Assembly: GCF_024397895.1 (NCBI RefSeq)
Contig: NZ_CP073346.1
Coordinates: forward strand, 4,588,001 to 4,652,000
Length of the DNA stretch: 64,000 nucleotides
Origin: Pseudomonas benzenivorans
GTDB lineage: Bacteria; Pseudomonadota; Gammaproteobacteria; Pseudomonadales; Pseudomonadaceae
Direction of reading: 5' to 3'
The translations under genes were made by a program, and so were the position numbers. This document shows positions 8,486 through 20,338 of the stretch, piece by piece. The notes beneath the pieces were generated by a model. The model was not told the origin of the DNA. It did no database searches and was given only the letters and a program-made list of their open reading frames with translations. Each line of letters starts with the position of its first letter. Positions within the stretch are counted from its first letter, which is position 1.

Positions 8486-10345
8486 TCAGACCTTCAGGCC
8501 CTGCTCGCGCAAGCGTTTGTACAGGGTGTTGCGACTCACCCCCAGGTTGCGCGCCAGGTGGGAGATGTTGCCGCCGCAGGCCTGGTACCGACTGGCCAGG
8601 TCATCGCTGTCGTCCGCGGCGCCCTGCTGCCCTGGCGGCTGGCCGAGGGGCTCGCCCGGCGTCGGCGAATCCTGCAGGTCGTCGAAGAAGTCCTCCGGCA
8701 GGTGTTCGGCCCGAATCGGCTGGTCGTCGGCCATCGCCAGGGCGATCTGCAACACGCTGCTGAGCTGGCGCAGGTTGCCCGGCCAGGGATGACGCAGGAA
8801 CAGTGCCTCCACCTCGCGGCTGATGCCGGCCCGTTGTTGCGACTCCCGGTGGTAGTCCCAGACGCGCTGAAACAGCGCGACCTTGTCGGTGCGTTCGCGC
8901 AGCGGCGGCAGCGACAGATTCAGGCCGTTGATGCGGTAGTAGAGGTCCTGGCGGAACAGACCGCTGTCGACGTCCTGGCGCAGCGGGCGATTGGTGGCCG
9001 AGATCAGGCGGATGTCCACCGGATACAGCTCGCAGCTGCCCAGGGGCTGTACGCAGCGCTCCTGCAGCACCCGCAGCAGGCGGGCCTGCACCCGTAGCGG
9101 CATGTCGCCGATCTCATCGAGGAACAGTGTGCCCTTGTGGGCCTTGCGGATCAGGCCAATGCTGCCTTTCTGATTGGCGCCGGTGAAGGCACCCTTTTCG
9201 TAACCGAACAGCTCGGATTCCACCAGTTCGGCGGGGATGGCCGCACAGTTCACCGCAATCAGCGCCTGGCTGGCGCGGGAGCTGGCCTGGTGCAGGGCCT
9301 TGACGAAGACTTCCTTGCCGACGCCGGTCTCGCCCTGGACCAGGAGCGGAATGTCCTTCTCGAGCAGGCGTTCGGCCTGGCGCACCGCCTTGGCCACCCG
9401 TGGGTCGCCGAGGTTGATCGAGGCCAGGGTAAAGCCCTTGGCGCGTTCGTCGGCCGGACCGGCTGGGCGAAAGTCGCGGGCCTGGATAGGTGCCGGCTGT
9501 TGCGGACGCTTGAGTTGGGCGTGAAAGCTGAAACCACCGGCCGAGCGCAGCTTGAAGGGCTGGGCCTGGGGCTGGTTGAGCAGTTGCTGCAAGGCAATGT
9601 CGAACAGGCTGTCGAGGTTCACCCGGGCCAGGCCGACGCCGAGCAGGTTGTCGGCGCGGCGATTGGCCGAGACCACCTGGCCCTGATCGTCGAAGATCAG
9701 CAGCCCGGCCCAGGGACTGTCGAGGTTGTTCAGGCTGGTGTTGAAGGTGAGCTGGAAATAGCGGCCGCTGAACAGGTTGAGAATCAGCCGGTTCTCCACC
9801 GACTGGCTCATCATCTTCACCATGCCCAGGGTGTGGGCGGGTGGCAGGTAGCTGTCGCTGGAGACATCCAGCACCGCGATCATCTGCCGCTGCTCGTCGA
9901 AGATCGGTGAGGCCGAGCCGGTCATGAAGCGGTTGGCCTTGAGGAAGTGTTCGTCGTGCTGGATGTGCACGGCCTGGCCGCAGTTGAGCGCGGTACCGAT
10001 GGCGTTGGTGCCGGTATAGCGCTCCAGCCAGTTGGCGCCGGGCTGGAAGCCACGGGCCGAGTCCGCTTCGACGAAGCGCTGGTCGCCCCAGGATTGCAGC
10101 AGCTGGCCCTGGTTGTCGGCCAGCATGATCAGGCAATTGGAGTTGGCGAGAATGTCGCCGTAGTAGGGCAGCACCTCCCGCTGGGTGGTCTGCACCAGGG
10201 CGTGCTGGCTTTCCAGCAGGGCCGATACCTCGCCCTCGGCCGGCAGGCCGAAACTGGGCGTGGACTGGTGGGTCAGGCCGAACTCTCGGCAGCGCGCCCA
10301 GGAGTCCTGGACGATGGTGTCATGGGAGCGATCCGCTTCAGGCAT
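8486..10345 (-). CDS. Sigma-54-dependent transcriptional activator (AcoR type)
   Basis: A 619-residue enhancer-binding protein. An N-terminal GAF-like sensor region (about residues 50-200) precedes the AAA+ domain, with Walker A GETGVGKEV, the sigma-54 contact loop GAFTGA (YEKGAFTGANQKG) and Walker B GTLFLDEIGDM. The Fis-type helix-turn-helix is at the end (CGGNISHLARNLGVSRNTLY). This order resembles AcoR, which senses small carbon compounds. ATG 10345 is chosen; a longer frame starts at 10435 but would cover the CTGTTCA boxes. It is divergent from the ABC importer operon, whose upstream region has a -24/-12 promoter, so it very probably activates that operon. Confidence 0.92.
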   Translation of the reverse strand: MPEADRSHDTIVQDSWARCREFGLTHQSTPSFGLPAEGEVSALLESQHALVQTTQREVLPYYGDILANSNCLIMLADNQGQLLQSWGDQRFVEADSARGFQPGANWLERYTGTNAIGTALNCGQAVHIQHDEHFLKANRFMTGSASPIFDEQRQMIAVLDVSSDSYLPPAHTLGMVKMMSQSVENRLILNLFSGRYFQLTFNTSLNNLDSPWAGLLIFDDQGQVVSANRRADNLLGVGLARVNLDSLFDIALQQLLNQPQAQPFKLRSAGGFSFHAQLKRPQQPAPIQARDFRPAGPADERAKGFTLASINLGDPRVAKAVRQAERLLEKDIPLLVQGETGVGKEVFVKALHQASSRASQALIAVNCAAIPAELVESELFGYEKGAFTGANQKGSIGLIRKAHKGTLFLDEIGDMPLRVQARLLRVLQERCVQPLGSCELYPVDIRLISATNRPLRQDVDSGLFRQDLYYRINGLNLSLPPLRERTDKVALFQRVWDYHRESQQRAGISREVEALFLRHPWPGNLRQLSSVLQIALAMADDQPIRAEHLPEDFFDDLQDSPTPGEPLGQPPGQQGAADDSDDLASRYQACGGNISHLARNLGVSRNTLYKRLREQGLKV

Positions 10346-10421
10346 GCCAAGTGTTCCGCTTGTTGTTCTTATCGTTATGGCGCTCCGGTCTGTGCCGGGC
10401 ATGAGCCAGTGTCGTTGATGA

Positions 10422-10482
10422 CTGTTCAATGTCAACAGCGAAGCTGTTCATTTGTTCACTTTTGGCTGTTCAGAACTGTTCA
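10422..10482 (+). promoter_or_regulatory. Five-fold CTGTTCA repeat, candidate activator binding region
   Basis: The heptamer CTGTTCA occurs at 10422, 10444, 10466 and 10476, with TTGTTCA at 10452. Partial inverted partners occur, for example AACAGC-GAA-GCTGTT at 10434-10448. The cluster sits 75-150 bp upstream of the -24/-12 promoter, where sigma-54 activators bind. Candidate upstream activating sequence for the adjacent regulator. Confidence 0.6.
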
Positions 10483-10558
10483 GTTCCGAACCGACCGATG
10501 GTTTCTTGAACCGAGTAAAGCTATGTAAAACAAACTGTTATGTATTGATTGTGTGTTC

Positions 10559-10574
10559 TGGCACAGAACTGGCT
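10559..10574 (+). promoter_or_regulatory. Sigma-54 (-24/-12) promoter of the ABC importer operon
   Basis: TGGCACAGAACTGGCT contains the invariant GG at 10560-10561 and GC at 10572-10573 separated by exactly 10 nt, and a TGGCAC block identical to the consensus -24 element. It is 57 bp upstream of the first ABC gene and next to a sigma-54 activator gene. Confidence 0.8.
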
Positions 10575-10630
10575 ATGTCAAATGGAAACGGCTGAGGGCC
10601 GTGAATGGCACAACAACAAAAGGACAGGCC

Positions 10631-11724
<1,094 letters not shown>

Positions 11725-11725
<1 letters not shown>

Positions 11726-12833
11726 TGGCCGAGATACGTTTGCGCAACCTGGCGCACAGCTACAGCCGCGAGCCCGCCGGCGCCGAAGACTACGCCATCC
11801 GCGAGATGAACCACGTGTGGGCGCAGGGCGGGGCCTATGCCTTGCTGGGGCCATCCGGCTGCGGCAAGTCGACACTGCTCAATATCATTTCCGGGCTGCT
11901 CAAGCCGTCCCACGGCGAGGTGTTGTTCGACGCCAAGGCGGTCAACGCGCTACCCCCTGAGCAGCGCAACATTGCCCAGGTTTTCCAGTTTCCGGTGGTC
12001 TACGACACCATGACGGTGTTCGACAACCTGGCCTTCCCCCTGCGCAACCAGGGCATGGCCGAGCCTCAGGTGATGAGCAAGGTGTACGAGATCGCCGAGG
12101 TGCTGGAGCTGCACCCGCTGCTGCACCGGAAGGCGCGCAACCTGACCGCCGACGAGAAGCAGAAGGTCTCCATGGGCCGCGGCCTGGTTCGCGACGATGT
12201 CTCGGCGATCCTCTTCGACGAGCCGCTGACGGTGATCGACCCGCACCTGAAGTGGAAGCTGCGGCGCAAGCTCAAGCAGATCCACGAGCAGTTCAACATC
12301 ACCATGGTCTATGTCACCCACGATCAGCTGGAAGCCTCGACCTTCGCCGACAAGATCGCGGTGATGTACGGCGGCCAGATCGTCCAGTTCGGCACGCCGC
12401 GCGAGCTGTTCGAGCGGCCCAGCCACACCTTCGTCGGTTATTTCATCGGCAGTCCGGGCATGAACCTGATCGATGTCAGCCCCTGCGAGGGGGGGGTGCG
12501 CTTCGCCGATACCCAGGTGGCGCTCAGCGCGGCGCTGACGCGGCGGCTGGCCGGCATGACCTGGAAGAACCTCAAGATCGGCATCCGCCCCGAGTTCGTG
12601 CATGTCTGGGACGGGCCCTACGAGGGCGCCCTGCGCGCCGAGGTGCTGCATGTGGAGGATCTGGGGACCTACAAGATCCTCAGCCTGCAACTGGATGGCC
12701 AGCCGATCAAGGTGCGCCTGCAGGAAGATCAGGCGGTGCCGCAGAAGCTCGCCTATATCAGCTTTCCGGCGCAGTGGCTGATGCTCTACGCCGACGACTA
12801 TCTGGTCGACGAAGGCCAGGCGGAGGTGGCGCC

Positions 12834-12837
<4 letters not shown>
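11725..12837 (+). CDS. glpT: ABC importer ATPase GlpT-like (degenerate signature motif)
   Basis: A 370-residue second ATPase of the same importer. Walker A GPSGCGKS (42-49), Q-loop VFQFP, Walker B AILFDEP and switch His199 (YVTHDQLEA) are intact. The LSGGQ signature is replaced by LTADEK (140-145). This is the mirror image of the defect in the preceding ATPase, so the pair is expected to work as an obligate heterodimer with one good ATP site. A TOBE-like C-terminal domain follows. It overlaps both neighbours (TGATG upstream, ATGA downstream), consistent with a tightly coupled operon. Confidence 0.85.
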
Positions 12838-13700
<863 letters not shown>

Positions 13701-13708
13701 GGCCGACC

Positions 13709-14509
<801 letters not shown>

Positions 14510-14520
14510 GGAGAAGGCAT

Positions 14521-14793
14521 ATGGATTGGATGGCTTGGACCTTGCCGACCGGCCTGTTCTTTGGCGCGATCGCCTTGCTGCTGGCGGGCATGACGGTCTG
14601 GGAAATACGCTCGCCCTGTGTCGAGCGCAAAGGGTTCCTGCCGATCAGCACGACCCGTGGTGATCGGCTGTTTATCGGTCTGCTCGGCAGCGCCTACCTG
14701 CACCTGCTGGTGGTGGGCGCGACCGACTGGAGCGTCTGGATAGCCTCGTTGCTGTCTTTGCTGTGGCTGTTTGCAGTGATGCGTTGGGGTTGA
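14521..14793 (+). CDS. glpU: Small membrane protein, DUF2160 family (GlpU-like)
   Basis: A 90-residue protein with three hydrophobic stretches (LPTGLFFGAIALLLAGMTV; LFIGLLGSAYLHLLVV; WIASLLSLLWLFAV) around a charged loop RSPCVERKGFLPISTTRGD. This size and position, between the second permease and the binding protein, match GlpU of the Rhizobium glycerol importer. Its role is not established; an accessory subunit of the importer is the natural guess. Start at 14521, 7 nt after AAGGAGAAGGC. Confidence 0.8.
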   Translation: MDWMAWTLPTGLFFGAIALLLAGMTVWEIRSPCVERKGFLPISTTRGDRLFIGLLGSAYLHLLVVGATDWSVWIASLLSLLWLFAVMRWG

Positions 14794-14809
14794 TCCGCCT
14801 GCGTGCGTG

Positions 14810-14830
14810 CGGCGCCGGATGGCGGCGCCG
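14810..14830 (+). other. Intercistronic stem-loop between glpU and glpV
   Basis: CGGCGCC (14810-14816) and GGCGCCG (14824-14830) form a 7-bp GC stem with a 7-nt loop, without a following T-run. It lies just ahead of the substrate-binding protein gene, where mRNA-stabilising or processing hairpins are often found in importer operons. Confidence 0.5.
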
Positions 14831-14876
14831 GGCGGCAGTCGTGTTACCTCTCATAAAACCTGAGATGGAGGTCTCT

Positions 14877-16619
14877 ATGTTCGACAATAACAACAAAACC
14901 CGACATAGCATGGCGCTGGCCGCCTTGCTGGCGTTGTCCGGGCTAAGCGGTGCGGCCTGGGCGGATGCCTACGAAGAGGCGGCGAAGAAGTGGATAGCCG
15001 AGGAGTTCAACCCCTCGACCCTGACGCCGGAGCAACAGCTGGCGGAGTTGCAGTGGTTCATCAAGGCGGCCGAGCCCTTCCGCGGCATGAGCATCAGCGT
15101 CGCCTCGGAAACCATCGCCACCCATGAGTACGAGTCCAAGGTCCTGGCCAAGGCGTTCAGCGAAATCACCGGCATCCAGCTCAAGCATGACTTGATGCAG
15201 GAAGGCGACGTGGTCGAGAAGCTGCAGACTCAGATGCAGTCGGACAAGAACATCTACGACGGCTATATCAACGACTCGGACTTGATCGGTACCCACTTCC
15301 GCTACGGCAAGGCGGTGGCGATCAGCGACATGATGGCCGGTGAAGGCAAGGCGGTGACCTCGCCGACCCTGGACCTGCCGGACTTCATCGGCACCTCCTT
15401 CACCACCGGGCCCGATGGCAAGCTGTACCAGTTGCCCGACCAGCAGTTCGCCAACCTCTACTGGTTCCGCGCCGACTGGTTCGAGCGTCCGGAGCTGAAG
15501 ACCAAGTTCAAGGAAATCTACGGTTACGAGCTCGGCGTGCCGGTCAACTGGTCAGCCTACGAGGACATCGCCGAGTTCTTCTCGGTGCACGTCAAGGAAA
15601 TCGACGGCCAGCGCGTCTACGGTCACATGGACTACGGCAAGAAGGACCCGTCCCTGGGCTGGCGCTTCACCGACGCCTGGTTCTCCATGGCCGGTGGCGG
15701 CGACAAGGGCCTGCCCAACGGTCTGCCGGTAGACGAGTGGGGCATTCGCGTCGATGGCTGCCGTCCGGTCGGTTCCAGCGTCGAGCGTGGCGGCGACACC
15801 AACGGCCCGGCAGCGGTCTACGCGACCACCAAGTATGTCGACTGGATGCGCCAGTACGCGCCGCCGGAAGCCCAGGGCATGACCTTCTCCGAGGCAGGCC
15901 CGGTGCCGGCCCAGGGCAACATCGCGCAGCAGATCTTCTGGTACACCGCCTTCACCGCCGACATGACCAAGGCCGGGTTGCCGGTGGTCAACGAAGACGG
16001 CACGCCGAAGTGGCGCATGGCGCCATCGCCCAAGGGCCCTTACTGGGAAGAAGGCATGAAGCTCGGCTATCAGGACGCCGGCTCCTGGACCTTCCTCAAG
16101 TCCACGCCGGAGAAGCAGCGCCTGGCGGCCTGGTTGTACGCCCAGTTCGTCACCTCCAAGACCGTGTCGCTGAAGAAGACCCTGGTCGGTCTGACGCCGA
16201 TTCGCGAATCGGACATCCAGTCGCAAGCCATGACCGACGCCGCGCCCAAGCTGGGTGGCCTGGTGGAGTTCTATCGCAGCCCGGCGCGGGTGCAGTGGAC
16301 GCCGACCGGCACCAACGTGCCGGACTATCCGCGCCTGGCGCAGCTGTGGTGGCAGTTCATCGCCGAAGCGGCCAGCGGCGACAAGTCGCCACAGCAGGCG
16401 CTGGACGGCCTGGCAGCCGCCCAGGACACCATGCTCGGGCGCCTGGAGCGTTCCGGAGTGCTCGGCGAGTGCGGCCCGAAGCTGAACGAGAAGCGTGACC
16501 CGCAGTACTGGCTGGATCAGCCGGGCGCACCGAAGCCCAAGCTGGCCAACGAAAAGCCCAAGGGCGAAACCATCAACTACGACGAACTGCTGAAGTCCTG
16601 GGAGCAGGGGCGCAGCTAA
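14877..16619 (+). CDS. glpV: ABC importer periplasmic substrate-binding protein GlpV-like
   Basis: A 580-residue extracellular solute-binding protein, longer than most. A Sec signal peptide is visible (basic KTRHSMALAALLALSGLSG, cleavage around AAWADA). The mature part is aromatic-rich, as in polyol and sugar binders (FANLYWFRADWFERPE; IFWYTAFTADMTK). Start ATG 14877 has GGAGG 6 nt upstream. Closest by layout to GlpV of the Rhizobium glycerol system; the real ligand needs a binding assay. The operon ends here at a strong terminator. Confidence 0.87.
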   Translation: MFDNNNKTRHSMALAALLALSGLSGAAWADAYEEAAKKWIAEEFNPSTLTPEQQLAELQWFIKAAEPFRGMSISVASETIATHEYESKVLAKAFSEITGIQLKHDLMQEGDVVEKLQTQMQSDKNIYDGYINDSDLIGTHFRYGKAVAISDMMAGEGKAVTSPTLDLPDFIGTSFTTGPDGKLYQLPDQQFANLYWFRADWFERPELKTKFKEIYGYELGVPVNWSAYEDIAEFFSVHVKEIDGQRVYGHMDYGKKDPSLGWRFTDAWFSMAGGGDKGLPNGLPVDEWGIRVDGCRPVGSSVERGGDTNGPAAVYATTKYVDWMRQYAPPEAQGMTFSEAGPVPAQGNIAQQIFWYTAFTADMTKAGLPVVNEDGTPKWRMAPSPKGPYWEEGMKLGYQDAGSWTFLKSTPEKQRLAAWLYAQFVTSKTVSLKKTLVGLTPIRESDIQSQAMTDAAPKLGGLVEFYRSPARVQWTPTGTNVPDYPRLAQLWWQFIAEAASGDKSPQQALDGLAAAQDTMLGRLERSGVLGECGPKLNEKRDPQYWLDQPGAPKPKLANEKPKGETINYDELLKSWEQGRS

Positions 16620-16635
16620 GCACTGGTCGACCAAG

Positions 16636-16666
16636 AAAAACGGCACCCTGGGGTGCCGTTTTTTTT
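16636..16666. terminator. Bidirectional terminator between glpV and folD
   Basis: Hairpin AAAACGGCACC-CTGG-GGTGCCGTTTT with T-runs on both strands, placed between the convergent glpV and folD genes. Confidence 0.9.
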
Positions 16667-16679
16667 CGAGCCCTTGCAC

Positions 16680-17534
16680 TCAGTCGTGCAGGTGTTCCGC
16701 CGCGTGCAGGGTGTTCTCCAGCAGGCCGGCACGGGTCATGGGGCCGACCCCGCCGGGAACCGGGGTGATCCAGCCGGCGCGGGGCAGGGCGGTCTCGTAG
16801 ACCACGTCGCCGATCAGCTTGCCGTCGTCCTGGCGATTGATGCCGACGTCGATGACGATGGCACCTGGCTTGATCCATTCCCCCTCGACCAGTCCCGGCT
16901 TGCCGGCGGCGACCACGACGATGTCGGCCTGCGCCACGTGGCCTGCCAGGTCCTTGGTGAAGCGGTGGGTGATGGTGACGGTGCAGCCGCCGAGCAGCAG
17001 CTCCATGGCCATGGGGCGGCCGACGATATTGGAGGCGCCCACGACGACCGCATGCAGGCCGTAGAGGTCGACACCGGTGCTCTGCAGCAGGGTCATGATG
17101 CCTTTCGGCGTGCACGGGCGCAGCAGCGGCATGCGCTGGGCCAGACGGCCGATGTTATAGGGGTGGAAGCCGTCCACGTCCTTGTCGGGGCGAATGCGCT
17201 CCAGCAGCAGGGAGGCGTCCAGGTGCTCCGGCAGCGGCAGCTGCACCAGGATGCCGTCGATGCTCGGGTCTTCGTTAAGGCGGTCGATCAGCGCCAGGAG
17301 TTCCGCCTGGCTGGTGCTGGCCGGCAAATCATAGGCCTGGGAGAGAAAGCCCACTTCTTCACAGTCTTTGCGCTTGTGCGAGACATAGACCTGGGAGGCA
17401 GGGTCGCTGCCGACCAGGATCACCGCCAGGCCAGGAGCCCGCAGGCCCTGCTGGCGTCGCTCGGCAACGCGTTGGGCAATCTGCTGGCGGAGGCTGGCGG
17501 CGATCGCTTTGCCGTCGATCAGTTGTGCGGTCAT
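16680..17534 (-). CDS. folD: Methylenetetrahydrofolate dehydrogenase / cyclohydrolase
   Basis: A 284-residue bifunctional enzyme interconverting 5,10-methylene- and 10-formyl-tetrahydrofolate with NADP. Motifs visible: the [13 protein letters not shown] segment with the catalytic Lys, [10 protein letters not shown], the NADP-binding [13 protein letters not shown] and the C-terminal [18 protein letters not shown]. Length is the family norm. Divergent from the tRNA cluster. Confidence 0.97.
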   Translation of the reverse strand: MTAQLIDGKAIAASLRQQIAQRVAERRQQGLRAPGLAVILVGSDPASQVYVSHKRKDCEEVGFLSQAYDLPASTSQAELLALIDRLNEDPSIDGILVQLPLPEHLDASLLLERIRPDKDVDGFHPYNIGRLAQRMPLLRPCTPKGIMTLLQSTGVDLYGLHAVVVGASNIVGRPMAMELLLGGCTVTITHRFTKDLAGHVAQADIVVVAAGKPGLVEGEWIKPGAIVIDVGINRQDDGKLIGDVVYETALPRAGWITPVPGGVGPMTRAGLLENTLHAAEHLHD

Positions 17535-17667
17535 TGCGCTAGATTAACCATTGGAAAAGATTGAAAAAGGACGCGCATTCTCGCATGGCGCGCCGGTGCG
17601 GCAAAGGCGCCAGCCCAGGATTTTCGCGTAACCCCTTTATCTCGCTGAATTTTTTTTGATTTTAGTG

Positions 17668-17694
17668 TTGACGACCCATGGCACCCTCTATAAC
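17668..17694 (+). promoter_or_regulatory. Sigma-70 promoter of the tRNA-Arg/His operon
   Basis: TTGACG (17668-17673) and TATAAC (17689-17694), 15 nt apart (16 if GTTGAC is used), followed by the GC-rich discriminator GCGCCCC typical of stringently controlled stable-RNA promoters. The first tRNA begins about 105 bp further on. Confidence 0.65.
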
Positions 17695-17805
17695 ATGCGC
17701 CCCGCTTGTCGAGCACAGCCAGTCGCTGGGTAAGACGGCAAACGCGGCGATCGAAAGGTTGTCGCCGGAGCCGAAAGCTTTAAGTCTGCGCTTGCAGATG
17801 GATAG

Positions 17806-17882
17806 GCGCCCGTAGCTCAGCTGGATAGAGCATCCGCCTTCTAAGCGGATGGTCGCAGGTTCGAGTCCTGCCGGGCGTGCCA
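17806..17882 (+). tRNA. tRNA-Arg (anticodon TCT)
   Basis: A 77-nt cloverleaf with acceptor stem GCGCCCG/CGGGCGT, D-loop AGCTCAGCTGGATAGAGC, anticodon loop CTTCTAA (TCT), T-arm with GGTTCGAGTCC and encoded CCA. Confidence 0.97.
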
Positions 17883-17917
17883 TTTGGCAGCTTTGGCACA
17901 AGCAAAAAAGTAATATG

Positions 17918-17993
17918 GTGGGCGTAGCTCAGTTGGTAGAGCACAGGATTGTGGCTCCTGGTGTCGTGGGTTCGATTCCCATCGTCCACCCCA
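17918..17993 (+). tRNA. tRNA-His (anticodon GTG)
   Basis: A 76-nt tRNA with acceptor GTGGGCG/CGTCCAC, anticodon GTG, T-arm GGGTTCGATTCCC and encoded CCA. Residue 73 is C and a G precedes the acceptor at 17917, as required for the G-1:C73 identity pair of tRNA-His. Confidence 0.97.
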
Positions 17994-18003
17994 TATTCCA
18001 AAG

Positions 18004-18034
18004 CGCCAGGCCGAAAGCCTGGCGTTTTTGTTTT
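18004..18034 (+). terminator. Terminator-like hairpin between tRNA-His and tRNA-Leu
   Basis: CGCCAGGC (18004-18011), loop CGAAA, GCCTGGCG (18017-18024), then TTTTTGTTTT. By form a complete intrinsic terminator, yet tRNA-Leu begins 13 nt later. Confidence 0.8.
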
Positions 18035-18047
18035 AGAGTCTGACCAC

Positions 18048-18132
18048 GCGGACGTGGTGAAATTGGTAGACACACCAGATTTAGGTTCTGGCGCCGCAAG
18101 GTGTGAGAGTTCGAGTCTCTCCGTCCGCACCA
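18048..18132 (+). tRNA. tRNA-Leu (anticodon TAG)
   Basis: An 85-nt tRNA with acceptor GCGGACG/CGTCCGC, anticodon loop TTTAGGT (TAG), a long variable arm GGCGCCGCAAGGTGTG typical of tRNA-Leu and encoded CCA. Confidence 0.97.
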
Positions 18133-18167
18133 TCTTCTTTCCCTCCCGATTGCCGCCTGCATCTAGG

Positions 18168-18196
18168 GTGACTTCTGCAAATTGACCCTCTAGAAT
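18168..18196 (+). promoter_or_regulatory. Candidate promoter of tig
   Basis: GTGACT (18168-18173), 17-nt spacer, TAGAAT (18191-18196), located about 60 bp upstream of the tig start. The -35 box is a weak match. Confidence 0.4.
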
Positions 18197-18256
18197 GCAT
18201 GCCCTTGATCTGGGGCCGGAAACGGCCGGCTTATGTCTGTGCAACGAGGAATATCC

Positions 18257-19567
18257 ATGCAAGTTTCTGTTGAAAGCACTTCTGCTCTTGAGCGCCGCAT
18301 GACTGTCGGCGTTCCCGTCGAGCGCATCGAGACTGAAGTCAACAAGCGTCTGCAGCAGACTGCCCGTCGCGCCAAGGTTCCTGGCTTCCGTCCCGGCAAA
18401 GTGCCGATGAGCGTGATTCGCCAGCGTTACGAAGCCTCGGCACGTCAGGAAGCCCTGGGCGACCTGATCCAGGAAACCTTCTACGAAGCCGTTGTCGAGC
18501 AGAAGCTGAACCCGGCCGGTGCACCGGCCGTCGAGCCGAAGACCTTCGAGAAGGGCAAGGACCTGGAATACGTGGCCACCTTCGAGGTGTTCCCGGAGTT
18601 CGAGGTTCAGGGTTTCGAGTCGATCGCGGTCGAGCGTCTGCAGGCCGAAGTCGGTGATGCCGACCTGGACAACATGCTGGACATTCTGCGCAAGCAGAAC
18701 ACTCGCTTCGAAGTCGTCGAGCGCGCCGCCGAAAGCGGTGATCAGCTGAACATCGACTTCGTTGGCAAGATCGAAGGCGAAGCCTTCGCCGGCGGCTCCG
18801 CCAAGGGCTCTCAGCTGGTGCTGGGCTCCGGTCGCATGATTCCAGGCTTTGAAGATGCCCTGGTCGGCGCCAAGGCCGGCGAAGAGCGCGTGATCAACCC
18901 GACCTTCCCCGAGGACTACCAGAACCTGGACCTGGCCGGCAAAGTGGCCGAGTTCACCGTCACGGTCAACAGCGTCTCCGCTCCGCAGCTGCCTGAGCTG
19001 AACGACGAGTTCTTCGCTCAGTTTGGCGTGAAGGATGGCGGTCTGGACGGCTTCCGCACCGAAGTACGCAAGAACATGGAGCGCGAGCTGCGTCAGGCCA
19101 TCAAGTCCAAGGTGAAGAACCAGGTCATGGACGGTCTGTTGGCGGCCAACCCGATCGAGGTGCCTAAGGCGCTGCTGGGCAACGAGGTCAATCGTCTGCG
19201 CGTTCAGGCGGTCCAGCAGTTCGGCGGCAACATCAAGCCGGAGCAGCTGCCTGCCGAGCTTTTCGAAGAGCAGGCCAAGCGCCGCGTCGTGCTGGGTCTG
19301 ATCGTCGCCGAAGTGGTGAAGCAGTTCGAACTGAAGCCGGATGAAGACCGCGTGCGCGAGCTGATCCAGGAGATGGCTTCGGCCTACCAGGAGCCCGAGC
19401 AGGTAGTGTCCTGGTACTACAAGAACGACCAGCAGATGAACGAAGTGCGTTCGGTTGTGCTGGAAGAGCAAGTTGTAGATACTGTTTTGCAGAAGGCCAA
19501 CGTGACCGATAAAGCGGTCTCTTACGAAGAAGCTGTCAAGCCGGCGGAAGCGCCCAAAGCCGACTGA
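18257..19567 (+). CDS. tig: Trigger factor chaperone
   Basis: A 436-residue ribosome-associated chaperone and prolyl isomerase. The ribosome-docking signature GFRPGKVP is visible near residue 45, followed by the FKBP-type domain ([21 protein letters not shown]) and the long helical C-terminal arm domain. The start MQVSVEST at 18257 has GAGGA 6 nt upstream. It heads the conserved tig-clpP-clpX-lon proteostasis block. Confidence 0.97.
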   Translation: MQVSVESTSALERRMTVGVPVERIETEVNKRLQQTARRAKVPGFRPGKVPMSVIRQRYEASARQEALGDLIQETFYEAVVEQKLNPAGAPAVEPKTFEKGKDLEYVATFEVFPEFEVQGFESIAVERLQAEVGDADLDNMLDILRKQNTRFEVVERAAESGDQLNIDFVGKIEGEAFAGGSAKGSQLVLGSGRMIPGFEDALVGAKAGEERVINPTFPEDYQNLDLAGKVAEFTVTVNSVSAPQLPELNDEFFAQFGVKDGGLDGFRTEVRKNMERELRQAIKSKVKNQVMDGLLAANPIEVPKALLGNEVNRLRVQAVQQFGGNIKPEQLPAELFEEQAKRRVVLGLIVAEVVKQFELKPDEDRVRELIQEMASAYQEPEQVVSWYYKNDQQMNEVRSVVLEEQVVDTVLQKANVTDKAVSYEEAVKPAEAPKAD

Positions 19568-19590
19568 TTCTTTACCTCGTTCGAACACGC

Positions 19591-19618
19591 CATAAGCCAG
19601 CCTCCGCGCTGGCTTATG
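19591..19618 (+). terminator. Hairpin between tig and clpP
   Basis: CATAAGCCAGC (19591-19601) pairs with GCTGGCTTATG (19608-19618), an 11-bp stem. The following sequence CGTATTTGTG is only weakly T-rich, so this may be a leaky terminator or attenuator. Confidence 0.6.
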
Positions 19619-19657
19619 CGTATTTGTGACATGACTATTTAGGGAGCGAGTGCAAGC

Positions 19658-20299
19658 ATGTCCCGCAATCCTTTTATGCAACAGATGCCAGATATCCAAG
19701 CTGCCGGCGGCCTGGTGCCGATGGTAATCGAGCAGTCGGCCCGCGGTGAGCGCGCCTACGACATCTATTCGCGCCTGCTCAAGGAGCGCGTGATTTTCCT
19801 GATCGGTCCGGTCGAGGACTACATGGCCAATCTGGTGGCGGCGCAGCTGCTGTTCCTCGAGGCCGAGAACCCGGACAAGGACATCCACCTGTACATCAAC
19901 TCGCCGGGCGGCTCGGTGACCGCGGGGATGTCGATCTACGACACCATGCAATTCATCAAGCCGGATGTCTCCACCATCTGCATCGGCCAGGCCTGCAGCA
20001 TGGGCGCTCTGCTGCTGGCTGGCGGCGCAGCAGGCAAGCGTTATTGCCTGCCGCATTCGCGGATGATGATCCACCAGCCGCTGGGCGGCTTCCAGGGCCA
20101 GGCATCGGACATCGAGATCCATGCCCGGGAAATCCTGACTATCCGTGAGCGACTGAACAAGATTCTTGCCGATCACACCGGTCAGCCGATCGAAGTGATC
20201 GCTCGCGACACCGACCGCGACAACTTCATGAGCGGCGAAGACGCGGTGAAATATCGCCTGATCGATCAGGTGCTGAGCAAGCGTCAACTGGCGGGCTAA
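19658..20299 (+). CDS. clpP: ATP-dependent Clp protease proteolytic subunit
   Basis: A 213-residue serine protease forming the double-heptamer chamber of ClpXP/ClpAP. Catalytic Ser in [11 protein letters not shown], His in [11 protein letters not shown] and the downstream Asp region ([18 protein letters not shown]) are all present. The short N-terminal propeptide ending near [13 protein letters not shown] is usual for gammaproteobacteria. It is followed by its unfoldase partner clpX. Confidence 0.98.
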   Translation: MSRNPFMQQMPDIQAAGGLVPMVIEQSARGERAYDIYSRLLKERVIFLIGPVEDYMANLVAAQLLFLEAENPDKDIHLYINSPGGSVTAGMSIYDTMQFIKPDVSTICIGQACSMGALLLAGGAAGKRYCLPHSRMMIHQPLGGFQGQASDIEIHAREILTIRERLNKILADHTGQPIEVIARDTDRDNFMSGEDAVKYRLIDQVLSKRQLAG

Positions 20300-20338
20300 G
20301 CGGCTTATCTAGGGAGCGGCGGGGCATTCCGACCGCTG

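Noticed and set aside
17806..18132. tRNA cluster as an integration (att) site
   Set aside because: No integrase gene and no duplicated tRNA 3' end were seen in the flanks.
17780..20287. 835-codon minus-strand frame across the tRNAs, tig and clpP
   Set aside because: It passes through three tRNA genes and two well-defined proteins on the other strand; an artefact of GC-rich codon usage.
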